Shown piece by piece: positions 52,429 through 61,761 of a stretch of 64,000 nt of DNA. The first letter of the stretch is position 1; every line of letters begins with the position of its first letter. Origin of the DNA: JBBIMP01 sp037444305 (GTDB lineage Bacteria; Acidobacteriota; UBA6911). A program made the position numbers and the translations under genes. The notes beneath the pieces were generated by a model. The model did not search any database. It worked only from the letters and a program-made list of their open reading frames with translations, and was not told where the DNA came from. Location: assembly GCA_037444305.1 (NCBI GenBank), contig JBBIMP010000013.1, positions 1 through 64,000 on the forward strand, read 5' to 3'.

Positions 52429-52839
52429 ATGAAGAAAAAAACAGTTCTTCTGGTGGACGATGACCCCGACTTCCTCGAAGCCAACAGGCTGGCACTGGAG
52501 GGAGGCGGGTTCCTGGTCTGCACCGCCGACACGGCTGAGGATGCCCTGAAGCTGGCACGCCGCGTAAGGCCGGAGGCGGCAGTCCTGGATGTGGTCATGG
52601 ATGCACCGGATTCCGGATTTGCCCTGGCGCGAAAACTCAGAGAGGGCAGCAGCACGCAGTCTGCCCGCATTATTTTGCTCACGGCGCTCAACGAGCTGAA
52701 TCGTGAAAAGGGCATTATCTATGAGTTCTCGGACCGGGACCGGGATGAGCGTTGGCTTCCGGTGGACCGGATTCTCAACAAACCCATCAAGCCGCAAAAG
52801 CTGGTTGCGGTCGTCCGCGAACTTATCGGAGGGCCATAA
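52429..52839 (+). CDS. Stand-alone receiver domain protein (copy 2)
   Basis: A 136-residue receiver with 'LVDDDPDF', phospho-Asp in 'LDVVMDAPDSGF' and 'LNKPIKPQ'. It is the closest relative in the window of the receiver at 44335 and has the same long loop. The ATG has only a weak upstream site. It overlaps rex by 1 bp (TAATG). It probably receives phosphate from one of the kinases downstream. Confidence 0.9.
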   Translation: MKKKTVLLVDDDPDFLEANRLALEGGGFLVCTADTAEDALKLARRVRPEAAVLDVVMDAPDSGFALARKLREGSSTQSARIILLTALNELNREKGIIYEFSDRDRDERWLPVDRILNKPIKPQKLVAVVRELIGGP

Positions 52840-53525
52840 TGCGAGCAGTGCGCCAAGGACGGAAAATCGATTCCGGCAGCGACCGGGCACCGGTCGGCGA
52901 ACTCTCCAGACCTGTGCTGGAGCGCCTCGCGATCTGCCACCAACTTGCTGTTCGCGCCGGCGAGGAGGGTGCCGAAAACATGTCCTCGGCCCAGATGGCC
53001 AACCTGCTTAATGTGGACGAAACCCTGGTGCGCAAGGACATGGCCACGGTCGGTATAGCCGGCAAGCCCCGCGTCGGCTATCCGACCGGGCAGATTATCA
53101 AGAGGCTTGAAGAGGTCCTGGGGCTGTCGGAGTACACAGACGCCGTTCTCATCGGCTGCGGCTCGCTTGGGAGCGCGCTGCTTCGGTACCCCGGTTTCAG
53201 CAAATACGGATTGCGGATAGCGGCCGCTTTCGATGCGGACTACAACAAGGTCAACCAGCGGGTGGGAGACTACACCATCCTTCCCATGGAAAAGTGCCGC
53301 AGTGTGATCGACACTTTCGCGGTTGAGGTCGCCGTTCTTGCAGTGCCGGCCGCCGTGGCGCAGGAGACTGCGGACTGGCTCGTCGCACGCGGCATACGGG
53401 CGATCTGGAATTTCTCCCCCATCCATCTGCGGGTGCCTGCGGACGTGGTTGTCCGTAATGAGAACCTCGCTCTGGGACTGGCGGAACTCATTCATCACCT
53501 AAAGCGCAAGGGGGCAAAGGATTAG
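52839..53525 (+). CDS. rex: Redox-sensing transcriptional repressor Rex
   Basis: A 228-residue repressor: N-terminal winged helix ('VLERLAICHQLAVRAGEEG', 'LLNVDETLVRKDMATVG') and C-terminal Rossmann domain with NAD(H) motif 'VLIGCGSLGSALL', plus a C-terminal swapped helix. Rex leaves its operator when NADH rises. Two Rex-type operators are found here, upstream of the hydrogenase operon and of its own operon, which fits NADH-induced hydrogenase expression. Confidence 0.95.
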   Translation: MRAVRQGRKIDSGSDRAPVGELSRPVLERLAICHQLAVRAGEEGAENMSSAQMANLLNVDETLVRKDMATVGIAGKPRVGYPTGQIIKRLEEVLGLSEYTDAVLIGCGSLGSALLRYPGFSKYGLRIAAAFDADYNKVNQRVGDYTILPMEKCRSVIDTFAVEVAVLAVPAAVAQETADWLVARGIRAIWNFSPIHLRVPADVVVRNENLALGLAELIHHLKRKGAKD

Positions 53526-53560
53526 CGCGGTGCAGCTGAGGCGCCGCCGCGGAGTCGATC

Positions 53561-55582
53561 ATGGTCCCGATCACAACCACTGCAAGCGACCGCTGCAAAC
53601 GATGCTACTCGTGTGTGCGTGGCTGCCCTGCCAAGGCCATCCGCGTGCGGGACGGGCAGGCGGAGCTCATGTGCGAGCGCTGTGTGGGTTGCGGGCGGTG
53701 TGCCAAGGTATGCGCGCAGGGAGTGAAGCGCATCGTAGACAATCTTCCGGAGATCCGCAGCCTGCTCTGCGACGGAGGTGCCGTTGTGATGGTCGCTCCG
53801 TCCTTTCCTGCTGCCTTCCCCGATTGCCGGCCCGGCCAGGTGGTCGCCGGCCTGCGCCTGGCCGGATTCAGCGGGGTTTACGAGGTGGCCTTCGGCGCCG
53901 ACCTCGTCACCCGCGAATACCAGAAGCTTTACAACAGCGACCCGGTAAGCCTGATGATTTCCACCGCCTGCCCTGCGGCGGTATCCTATATCGAAAAACA
54001 TGCCGTCGAACTGCTCCCGCTGCTGGCGCCGCTCCTTTCACCCATGGCAGCCATGGGCAAGGCGCTCAAGTCAAAGCTGCGACCGGGCTGCTGCACGGTG
54101 TTTCTGGGGCCGTGCACGGCCAAATCGCGCGAAATCGGAGACGCGCAGATCGCCCCGTGGGTGGATGCGGCGATGAACTATGCCGATGTCAGAAGACTCT
54201 TCGAGGAAAAGGGATTCAAACTCGAGGAGTTGAATGACGAGGAGTTTGATCCGCCACAGTCCCTCGTGGGAGGGCTTTATCCAATGGCGGGAGCCCTGAT
54301 CCACGTGGCTGATCTTCCATCGGGCATCTCGCAGAATGCGGTCTACCACGTGGCCGGTCGAAGCGAATTCACGGACCTGGTTGAGAAGCTGCGGCAGCGC
54401 ATGGCCGGTGGGAATACCGAGGAATTGGAGACGCGCTTTTTCGACGTGCTCTTTTGCCGCGGGTGCATCGACGGTCCGGTTATGCCCGATGAGGAGTCGC
54501 ACGTCCGGCGCAAGGAACGTATTGTCGAATACCTTCGCTCCCGGAGGCCCTTTCCCCGCAGTCTCTGGGATGCCGCAGTAAGCGAACTCGCGGACCTGGG
54601 GTTGAGGCGGTCCTTCCACGCGGACGAACAAGTCCGTCCCGTTCCGGCCGAAGAGGAAATCCGGCGCGTCCTCGCCATGACCAACAAGCTGACTCCCGCC
54701 CAGGAACTCAACTGCGGCGCATGCGGCTACCGCTCGTGCAGGGAAAAGGCTGTCGCGGTCCTGGCCGGGATTGCCGAAGTCGAAATGTGCCTGCCCTATA
54801 TCATTGAAAAATTCGAGGCGACGATTGACAGCCTGCACGAGTCACACGAGCAACTCGAAGAGACCCAGGTCCAGCTCATCCGCACCGAGCGCCTGGCGTC
54901 GATGGGGCAGATGGCCGCCGGCATTGCCCACGAAGTCAACAACCCGCTCGGCACGATCCTGATCTTTGCCCACCTCCTGAAGGACAACCCGGACTGCCCG
55001 GCCGGGATGAAGAGCGACATCGACATGATCCTCCAGGAGGCGACGAGGTGCCGGACCATAGTCAGCGGACTGCTCAACTTCTCGCGGCAGACCAAGGTAG
55101 TGGTCCGCACCATTGCGCTCGACTCCCTGATCGAAGGTGCGGCCGGGATCATCCGCTCCCAGGCCAACGAACATCCCGTGGAGATCCGGGTGGAGGTTCA
55201 GCCCGGGCTGCCGCAGGCCGCCGTCGACCGCGAACAGATGCACCAGGTGCTGGTCAACCTGATGAAGAACGCCTGCGAAGCCATGCCCTCCGGGGGAACC
55301 ATCGTGGTGGATGCCGGCTGGGACAGGCGCTCGAACGAATTCCGGATTTCGGTGCGGGACTCCGGATGCGGCATTCCCGCCGAAAACATGAGCAAGCTCT
55401 TCAGCCCGTTCTTTTCGACCAAACCCATCGGACGGGGGACGGGCCTCGGGCTTTCGATCTGCTACGGGATCGTAAAAATGCACCACGGCAGAATACTCGC
55501 CCGGAACAACGATCCCGGCCCGGGAACAACCTTCGATGTCTACTTTCCCGGTACCAGCCGCCTGGAGGAGGTCCTGCCATGA
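53561..55582 (+). CDS. Histidine kinase with [FeFe]-hydrogenase-like sensor domain
   Basis: A 673-residue fusion. Residues 10-60 hold two 4Fe-4S clusters ('CKRCYSCVRGCP', 'CERCVGCGRCAKVC'). A shortened hydrogenase large-subunit domain (about 70-350) keeps four H-cluster-type cysteines: Cys 137 'STACPAA', Cys 185 'LGPCTAKSRE', Cys 299 and 302 'LFCRGCIDG'. Then a FeS domain (Cys 385, 388, 393, 410), a coiled coil, HisKA (His 457 in 'GIAHEVNNPLG') and HATPase ('DSGCGI', 'GTGLGLSI'). No PAS or membrane part. It could sense H2, CO or redox state in the cytoplasm. Confidence 0.9.
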   Translation: MVPITTTASDRCKRCYSCVRGCPAKAIRVRDGQAELMCERCVGCGRCAKVCAQGVKRIVDNLPEIRSLLCDGGAVVMVAPSFPAAFPDCRPGQVVAGLRLAGFSGVYEVAFGADLVTREYQKLYNSDPVSLMISTACPAAVSYIEKHAVELLPLLAPLLSPMAAMGKALKSKLRPGCCTVFLGPCTAKSREIGDAQIAPWVDAAMNYADVRRLFEEKGFKLEELNDEEFDPPQSLVGGLYPMAGALIHVADLPSGISQNAVYHVAGRSEFTDLVEKLRQRMAGGNTEELETRFFDVLFCRGCIDGPVMPDEESHVRRKERIVEYLRSRRPFPRSLWDAAVSELADLGLRRSFHADEQVRPVPAEEEIRRVLAMTNKLTPAQELNCGACGYRSCREKAVAVLAGIAEVEMCLPYIIEKFEATIDSLHESHEQLEETQVQLIRTERLASMGQMAAGIAHEVNNPLGTILIFAHLLKDNPDCPAGMKSDIDMILQEATRCRTIVSGLLNFSRQTKVVVRTIALDSLIEGAAGIIRSQANEHPVEIRVEVQPGLPQAAVDREQMHQVLVNLMKNACEAMPSGGTIVVDAGWDRRSNEFRISVRDSGCGIPAENMSKLFSPFFSTKPIGRGTGLGLSICYGIVKMHHGRILARNNDPGPGTTFDVYFPGTSRLEEVLP

Positions 55583-57093
55583 ACGCCCCGAATCCCCGCG
55601 TACTCATCGTGGACGACGAATTCGGGATGCGTGAGGGGATGAGCCGCATCCTGGGCGCCAGGGGCTACGAGTGCCGGACGGCCGAGGACGGCAAAGCGGC
55701 GCTGGCCTGCCTGGCGCGGGAGGAATTCCCGATCATCCTGGTGGACCTGAAGATGCCCGGGATCGACGGCTTCCAGTTCCTGGAGCGCGCACGGCAGCGG
55801 GCGCCGCAAGCCATTTGCATTATCGTGTCCGCTTTCGCCACGATCGAGTCGGCAGTCCAGACCACGAAGATGGGCGCTTTCGATTTCGTCGTGAAGCCGT
55901 TCACCCCCGACGACCTCATGGTCGTGGTCAACCGCGCCGCAGAGAAGTGGCATTTCGGCCTTGAAGCCTCCCGGCTCCGGGCCGAACGCGAGGCGCACCT
56001 GTTGCAGCTCGCAACTGAAAAGAGCCGTCTCCGGACCATCATGCAGTCGATGGGGGACGGCCTGCTCGTGGTCAACATCAGCGGCATGGTGGTCCTGGAC
56101 AACGCGGCTGCGCGAAGACTCCTCAACCGGATGGACCGCGGCCGGGAGCCCAAGCCGCTCGGCGAGGTGATCGCGAACGATACGGTCTGCGCGGCAGTCG
56201 ACGAGATGCTCCGTACGCGGGCGGACAACCAGGTCCGCATGGAGTGGGAAGCGGGACCGCGGGACGGCGCCGCCCTTCCGCTGACGCTGCGCACCACGCT
56301 GGCGCCGATCCGGGACGAAGACGGCAACTTCCTAGGCGTGGTGGTCCTGCTGTCGGACATCAGCCAGGCCAAGGAATACGAACGGATGAAAAACCGGTTC
56401 ATTTCGATGGTCGCCCACGAGATCAAGGCGCCCATCGGGGCGGTGGAGAGCTACCTGAATCTCATGGAAGGCGGCCTGCTCGAACGCGAGCCGGGACGCA
56501 TCCGGGAGGTCGCGCGGCGGTGCCTGGAACGAACGGGCGCTTTGATCACTCTGGTCGGCGATCTGCTCGAGATTACGCGGCGGGATACGGTGGCGCGGAC
56601 GCGCACGATCGAACGCGTCGACGTGGCAAAGCTGGCGGCGGAGCTGGTCGAATTTCATGCGCCGGTTGCCGCCGAAAGGAAAATCGAACTTACGCTGGAA
56701 AGCCCGGAGGAGCAGGCCCTGGTGTGGGCGGACGCCGGCGACATGGAACGCATGCTGGGAAACCTGCTCTCCAACGCCATCAAATACAACCGCGAGGGGG
56801 GCCGGGTTCTGGTCCGACTGGGGAAGGCGGATGGACTGCTGCGCCTGGAGGTTCGGGACACCGGCATCGGGATGGACGCGGGTGAGGTGAAGCGTCTCGG
56901 GGAGGAGTTTTTCCGGGCCAAGAACAAGCAGACACGGTTTATTACCGGCACGGGCCTGGGGATCGCCCTGGTCAAGAAGATCGTGGCCTCCTACAACGGC
57001 GTCCTCGAGGTCGAGAGCTCCGAGGGGATCGGGAGCACATTCCGCATCCTGCTTCCGGCCGGACAGGAAGAGCCCGCAGCTGCGGGATCATAG
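55579..57093 (+). CDS. Receiver-PAS-histidine kinase
   Basis: A 504-residue hybrid: receiver ('VDDEFGMREG', phospho-Asp in 'LVDLKMPGIDG', Lys in 'VVKPFTPDDL'), PAS domain (about 165-270, 'MGDGLLVVNISGMVVLDN'), HisKA ('ISMVAHEIKAPIGAV') and HATPase ('DTGIGM', 'GTGLGIALV'). Its ATG overlaps the stop of the hydrogenase-like kinase by 4 bp, so that kinase probably phosphorylates its receiver. The output of the relay is not encoded here as a DNA-binding protein. Confidence 0.92.
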   Translation: MNAPNPRVLIVDDEFGMREGMSRILGARGYECRTAEDGKAALACLAREEFPIILVDLKMPGIDGFQFLERARQRAPQAICIIVSAFATIESAVQTTKMGAFDFVVKPFTPDDLMVVVNRAAEKWHFGLEASRLRAEREAHLLQLATEKSRLRTIMQSMGDGLLVVNISGMVVLDNAAARRLLNRMDRGREPKPLGEVIANDTVCAAVDEMLRTRADNQVRMEWEAGPRDGAALPLTLRTTLAPIRDEDGNFLGVVVLLSDISQAKEYERMKNRFISMVAHEIKAPIGAVESYLNLMEGGLLEREPGRIREVARRCLERTGALITLVGDLLEITRRDTVARTRTIERVDVAKLAAELVEFHAPVAAERKIELTLESPEEQALVWADAGDMERMLGNLLSNAIKYNREGGRVLVRLGKADGLLRLEVRDTGIGMDAGEVKRLGEEFFRAKNKQTRFITGTGLGIALVKKIVASYNGVLEVESSEGIGSTFRILLPAGQEEPAAAGS

Positions 57094-57103
57094 AAGGTGA
57101 CAC

Positions 57104-58519
57104 ATGATTGCGCTGGAAAGAGGAATCACAGCCGTGGATGCCATTGACCCCAACGGCATCGCCACGTGCCTCGAGCAGGCCGCGCTGCCGGAGAAGTCCC
57201 GCGTCCGCGGGATCCTGGCGCGGGCCCGGACGCTCGAAGGTCTGACCCAGGGGGAGGCGGCGGTGCTGACCGCGGTGACGGAACCGGAACTCCTGCACGA
57301 ACTGTTCGACGCGGCGCGCTTCGTGAAGAACGAGATCTACGGCCGGCGCCTGGTCCTGTTCGCGCCGCTGTACTATTCCAGCTTCTGCCGCAACAATTGC
57401 CTCTATTGCGGATTCCGGCGGGAGAACGCGCAGCCGCGCCGCCGCCTGGAGCTGGCGGAAGTGGCGGCAGAGACCCGCACCCTCATCGACCAGGGTCACA
57501 AGCGGGTGCTGGTGATTGCGGGGGAGGAAGGGACGGCCGGCGCCTTCAGCTACCTGCTCGATGTCCTCGCCACCGTTTATGAGCAGAAAACCGACCGCGG
57601 GGAAATCCGGCGCGTCAACCTCGAAACGGCGCCGATGACCATACCGCAGTTCCGGGAGTTGAAGGCGGCGAGAATCGGAACCTACGTGGTCTTCCAGGAG
57701 ACGTATCACCCGGAAGTCTACCGCCGGATGCACCCCGGGGGGCCGAAAGCCGACTACCGCTGGCGGCTCGAAACGATGGACCGCGCCATGGAGGCGGGCA
57801 TCGACGACGTGGGGATCGGCGCGCTGTTCGGCCTGCACGACTGGCGCTTCGAAGTTCTCGCCCTGCTGGCGCACGCCCGCCACCTGGACGCGCGCTACGG
57901 CGCAGGGCCTCACACGATCAGCGTGCCGCGCATCGAACCGGCGCCGGGCGCCCCGGCGGCCCTGAACCCGCCGAACCCGGTAAGCGACGCGGATTTCAGA
58001 AAGCTGGTGGCCATTCTCCGGCTGGCCGTGCCGTATACCGGGATCATCCTGTCAACGCGCGAAAGCGCCGACCTGCGGCGCGAACTGTTCGACCTCGGCG
58101 TTTCCCAGCTCAGCGCGGGTTCGCGCACCAGCCCGGGCGGCTACCATGAACATGTGGGCGGAGATTCCGCCACGCTGCAGTTTTCGGTCAACGACAATCG
58201 GGGGCTCGACGAGGTCGTCGCCGACATCGCCGCCCACGGCTACATCCCCTCGTTCTGCACCGGCTGCTACCGCACGGGGCGCACGGGCCACGATTTCATG
58301 GAACTGGCCAAGCCCGGCCTGATCCGTGACCGCTGCCTGCCCAACGCGCTGCTTACCTTTCAGGAATACCTGCTCGATTGCGCGACCCCCGGGACGCGGG
58401 AAATCGGAGAACGTGTCATCGAAGAGGCGCTGGCCGGCGAGATCCCTGCCGGGGAACGGCCCATGATTCGCGATGCCCTGGAGCGGATCCGGCAGGGTTA
58501 CAGGGACCTGTTCTTGTGA
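57104..58519 (+). CDS. hydG: [FeFe]-hydrogenase maturase HydG
   Basis: A 471-residue radical-SAM tyrosine lyase that makes the CO and CN ligands of the H-cluster. The SAM cluster motif is 'CRNNCLYCGF' (CX3CX2C), and the C-terminal auxiliary cluster motif is CX2CX22C ('CTGCYRTGRTGHDF' to the Cys of 'RDRCLPNA'). AAGGTGA precedes the ATG. hydE follows after 12 bp. Confidence 0.96.
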   Translation: MIALERGITAVDAIDPNGIATCLEQAALPEKSRVRGILARARTLEGLTQGEAAVLTAVTEPELLHELFDAARFVKNEIYGRRLVLFAPLYYSSFCRNNCLYCGFRRENAQPRRRLELAEVAAETRTLIDQGHKRVLVIAGEEGTAGAFSYLLDVLATVYEQKTDRGEIRRVNLETAPMTIPQFRELKAARIGTYVVFQETYHPEVYRRMHPGGPKADYRWRLETMDRAMEAGIDDVGIGALFGLHDWRFEVLALLAHARHLDARYGAGPHTISVPRIEPAPGAPAALNPPNPVSDADFRKLVAILRLAVPYTGIILSTRESADLRRELFDLGVSQLSAGSRTSPGGYHEHVGGDSATLQFSVNDNRGLDEVVADIAAHGYIPSFCTGCYRTGRTGHDFMELAKPGLIRDRCLPNALLTFQEYLLDCATPGTREIGERVIEEALAGEIPAGERPMIRDALERIRQGYRDLFL

Positions 58520-58531
58520 CGCTTGGGAGGC

Positions 58532-59629
58532 ATGGTGAACTGGAATAAGCGGGAGATCACAGAACGGCTGTGCGCCGGGGATTCCGCTGGGCTCTTTGCA
58601 GAGGCTGCCGCCGTCCGCGAGCGGGAGCACGGCCGGGAGGTGCATCTGCGGGCGCTGCTGGAATTCGGCAACCACTGCCGGGCGGATTGTCTCTACTGCG
58701 GTCTGCGGCGCGGCAACCGGGCGGTGGACCGCTTTGCGCTCATGCCCGACCAGATAAGGGAAATCGCCGCCGATGCGGTCAGGGCAGGATTCAGAACCCT
58801 GGTGCTGCAGTCGGGCGAGGAGGCTGCGCAAGGACCGGGCTTCATCGTCCGGGTGCTGCACGACCTCCGCGGGTCCTCCGATGCTGCAATCACGCTGTCA
58901 GCGGGCGAGTGGCCCTCCGCTGCCTACGCCTCGTGGTTTGCAGCGGGAGCCGGCCGCTATCTGCTGAAATTCGAAACCTCCAATGCGGCACTCTACTCCC
59001 GGTTGCGGCCGGGGCGCCGGCTGCAGGAGCGGCTGGGCTGCCTGCGGGCGCTGCGGAAAGCCGGCTACCAGGTGGGGACGGGATTCATGGTCGGACTGCC
59101 CGGACAGACTATCGCCGACCTGGCCGAGGACCTGATTCTTTTGCAGCGGCTGGATCCGGACATGGCCGGCATCGGGCCCTTCATTCCACACCCCGGGACG
59201 CCGCTGGCGGGCAGCCGCAGGGCCGACGGCAAGCGCCGGGGATACCCTCTCGAGCAGTCCGCAAGGACCATAGACTGCGACACGGGGGAGCTGACACTTC
59301 GCTGCGTTGCGCTGGCGAGACTCATGAATCCGCTCTGCCACCTTCCAGCTACGACGGCGCTCGGCGTGAGCCTGCTCCACGGTTGGCAGAAAGCGCTGGA
59401 CGCGGGCGCCAACGTCATCATGCTGGATGTAACCCCGAGGCGCTACCGGCGGCTTTACGACATCTACCCGGGCCGGCCCGACCCCCAGGACGACACCCTC
59501 GAGGCGCTGCGGCACCGCCATGTCCGGCTTCTCAGGGACTGGGGGTATGAGGTGGCGGCCACCCGGGGTGACAGCTTGCGCGGCATGCCGCCGCGTGCAT
59601 TCGAGCACACCTCGACGCGCACCGCGTAG
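58532..59629 (+). CDS. hydE: [FeFe]-hydrogenase maturase HydE
   Basis: A 365-residue radical-SAM enzyme that helps build the azadithiolate bridge of the H-cluster. The CX3CX2C motif is 'CRADCLYCGLRRGN'; 'LQSGEE' and 'GFMVGLPGQT' agree with HydE. The GGGAGG site is close to ATG 58532, so GTG 58535 is also possible. It ends 29 bp before the convergent hydF. Confidence 0.94.
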   Translation: MVNWNKREITERLCAGDSAGLFAEAAAVREREHGREVHLRALLEFGNHCRADCLYCGLRRGNRAVDRFALMPDQIREIAADAVRAGFRTLVLQSGEEAAQGPGFIVRVLHDLRGSSDAAITLSAGEWPSAAYASWFAAGAGRYLLKFETSNAALYSRLRPGRRLQERLGCLRALRKAGYQVGTGFMVGLPGQTIADLAEDLILLQRLDPDMAGIGPFIPHPGTPLAGSRRADGKRRGYPLEQSARTIDCDTGELTLRCVALARLMNPLCHLPATTALGVSLLHGWQKALDAGANVIMLDVTPRRYRRLYDIYPGRPDPQDDTLEALRHRHVRLLRDWGYEVAATRGDSLRGMPPRAFEHTSTRTA

Positions 59630-59639
59630 CTGAATCCCG

Positions 59640-59656
59640 GCCGGCTGAAGGCCGGC
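59640..59656. terminator. Possible bidirectional hairpin between hydE and hydF
   Basis: GCCGGC (59640-59645), a 5-nt loop TGAAG, then GCCGGC (59651-59656) make a GC-only 6-bp stem in the 29-bp convergent spacer. No T-tract follows on either strand, so termination ability is doubtful. Confidence 0.35.
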
Positions 59657-59658
59657 GA

Positions 59659-60894
59659 CTATCTCTCCCAGATTTCCCGGGAGGGAGGAAATGGCTCCAG
59701 CGCCCGCTCCAGGATCCCGTGGACCCATGCGAGGGTCAGGCCGTAGTTCGTCATCGGCACGCCCCTCTGCGCAGCGTAAGACTGCCGCCGCAGAACCTCG
59801 CGGCGGTTCAGGGTGCAGGAGCCGCAATGGATGACGATGTCGAAATCCCGCAGGTTCGGGGGGAAGTCCAGGCCCGAGCAGGTCTGAAAATGCAGGTCGC
59901 CGCCGGCCCGCTGACGGAGCCAGTTGGGGAGTTTGACCGTGCCGATGTCGTCCGCCTGGCGGTGGTGGGTGCAGCCCTCGGCGATCAGGACGCGGCCCCC
60001 GGCTTTGAGCGAGCGGAGCGCGCGGGCGCCCTCCACGAAACGGTCGAGGTCCCCGCGGTACCGAGCCATGAGGATCGAAAAACTCGTGAGACGTATGTTC
60101 CAGGGGGTTTCGGCGGCCACTTGGCGAAATGCCTGGGAATCGGTGATCACCAGGCTGGGCGCGGTACCGAGCTTCGCGAGCGCCTGGGAGAGTTCGCTCT
60201 CCTTTACCACCAGCCCCATGGCCTTGTGGTCGAGGATGTCGCGCAGCGTCAGTACCTGGGGGAGGATCAACCGCCCCTTGGGCGCCGCCTGGTCGATGGG
60301 GACCACGAGCAGGATGACATCCCCCGGCGCAATCAGGTCGCCGATGATCGTGTCCCGGAGGGCGCTTTCGGTTGGGCGCAGCTCGATGAGCCGGGCCTTC
60401 AGCTCGGCAACCCCGGTCTGCAGCCGGGCTGAAAATGCCAGCCAGGGAAATCCCCTGGCTTCGGCCCAGCAGCGGATCGCGGGGGAGTCAGGCTGCAGGT
60501 CGGTCTTATTGGAGACCACCACGGTCGGCACGCCGTTTTTCCCCAGGCGGCCGGCCAGGTCATCCTCCCAGGCGCCGGGCTCCTGCGTGGCGTCCAGCAC
60601 AAGGATCGCGATGTCGGCGCGCTCCAATACGCCGACCGTCTTCTCGACTCTCAGGTGCCCGAGGTCCCCTTCGTCGTCGATGCCCGCGGTGTCGATGATC
60701 GTCACCGGGCCGAGCGGAAGGATCTCCATCGCCTTGGACACCGGGTCGTTGGTCGTGCCGGCCACGTCCGAGACGATCGCGATGTTCTGGCCGGTGAGCG
60801 CGTTGATAAGCGAGGACTTGCCCGCGTTTCGCCGGCCCAGGACGGCGATCGTCAGTCTTTCGCCGGCGGGCGCGATGTTGAAGGCTCCCATCAT
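59659..60894 (-). CDS. hydF: [FeFe]-hydrogenase maturation GTPase HydF
   Basis: A 411-residue scaffold that assembles and delivers the H-cluster precursor to HydA. It has the GTPase motifs 'LGRRNAGKSSLIN', 'DVAGTT', 'DTAGID', 'NKTD', a dimerisation part, and the C-terminal [4Fe-4S] site 'EGCTHHRQ...IHCGSC'. GGAGA lies before the ATG at 60894; the frame is open to 60960. It is on the opposite strand, converging with hydE, so it has its own promoter (a TATAAT reads leftward at 60963-60968). Confidence 0.95.
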   Translation of the reverse strand: MMGAFNIAPAGERLTIAVLGRRNAGKSSLINALTGQNIAIVSDVAGTTNDPVSKAMEILPLGPVTIIDTAGIDDEGDLGHLRVEKTVGVLERADIAILVLDATQEPGAWEDDLAGRLGKNGVPTVVVSNKTDLQPDSPAIRCWAEARGFPWLAFSARLQTGVAELKARLIELRPTESALRDTIIGDLIAPGDVILLVVPIDQAAPKGRLILPQVLTLRDILDHKAMGLVVKESELSQALAKLGTAPSLVITDSQAFRQVAAETPWNIRLTSFSILMARYRGDLDRFVEGARALRSLKAGGRVLIAEGCTHHRQADDIGTVKLPNWLRQRAGGDLHFQTCSGLDFPPNLRDFDIVIHCGSCTLNRREVLRRQSYAAQRGVPMTNYGLTLAWVHGILERALEPFPPSREIWER

Positions 60895-61173
60895 CGGTCT
60901 CCAGGTGAGCAACGCCTGGCAAAGGCATGCCCGCTGGGGGCACGCCGGGTTTCGAGACAAGAATTATACCGCGGGCGGGACGCACCGCCCCAAGGCAGGA
61001 TCATTATCAATAAATATTGGCTTGTAATGATTGGTGGTAACGGGCTCTCGTCCATTCAGACTTTGGCAGTCCGATGAAAATGTATAGAATCTTGACACGG
61101 CGTTGCCTTTTGTTGTAACTACGGCAGGGCATTTTCGGATCGGGACCGCCTGCCTCCCCCTTGGAGGGCAACA

Positions 61174-61620
61174 ATGAGCGCTGCAGCTAAGAGGATCCTC
61201 ATCGTCGATGACGACATGGATTTTCGGAACTCGGTGACGGTGATGCTGGAGGCGAATGGCTATGCCGTTACTGGCGTGGCCTCCGCGAAAGAAGCGCTAG
61301 AAAGCATTCCCAGGAGCATGCCCGACCTGGTCGTGCTGGATGTCATGATGGAATGCGATTCGGCCGGGTACGAGGTGAACCACGCGATCAAGTTCCGCGA
61401 GGACTTCCAGCTGGCGCGCGATATCCCGATCCTGATGGTTTCCTCCATTCCGCTGGATCCCGCCTCCCGATTTGACCGGGCGCCCGAAGCCCAGATGATA
61501 ACGCCGGACTATTACATGACCAAGCCGTTGGATTTCACGAATTTCCTCGAACGAGTTCGGATCCTGCTGGAGATGCGCCGGGAAAGCGGAACCCCGACAG
61601 ACCGGGCGGCTGCCCGCTGA
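61174..61620 (+). CDS. Stand-alone receiver domain protein (copy 3)
   Basis: A 148-residue receiver with 'VDDDMDF', phospho-Asp in 'LDVMMECDSAGYE' and Lys in 'MTKPLDFTNF'. GGAGGG precedes the ATG. TTGACA at 61092-61097 may mark its promoter, with TGTAAC at 61114. It belongs to the same long-loop receiver group as the two in the hydrogenase operon. Confidence 0.9.
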   Translation: MSAAAKRILIVDDDMDFRNSVTVMLEANGYAVTGVASAKEALESIPRSMPDLVVLDVMMECDSAGYEVNHAIKFREDFQLARDIPILMVSSIPLDPASRFDRAPEAQMITPDYYMTKPLDFTNFLERVRILLEMRRESGTPTDRAAAR

Positions 61621-61761
61621 AGAGGTGATTTCGGAGAAGTAGGGAACAACTGGCAGTATCCGCTCCTCCCAGGCGGTTGCATGCCTGCACTGACTGACCG
61701 GTAGCCTGAGCCGGCGCCCGATGAGCGCGGCAGGCAGCCAACCGTCTGCGGAGCGCGCTCC

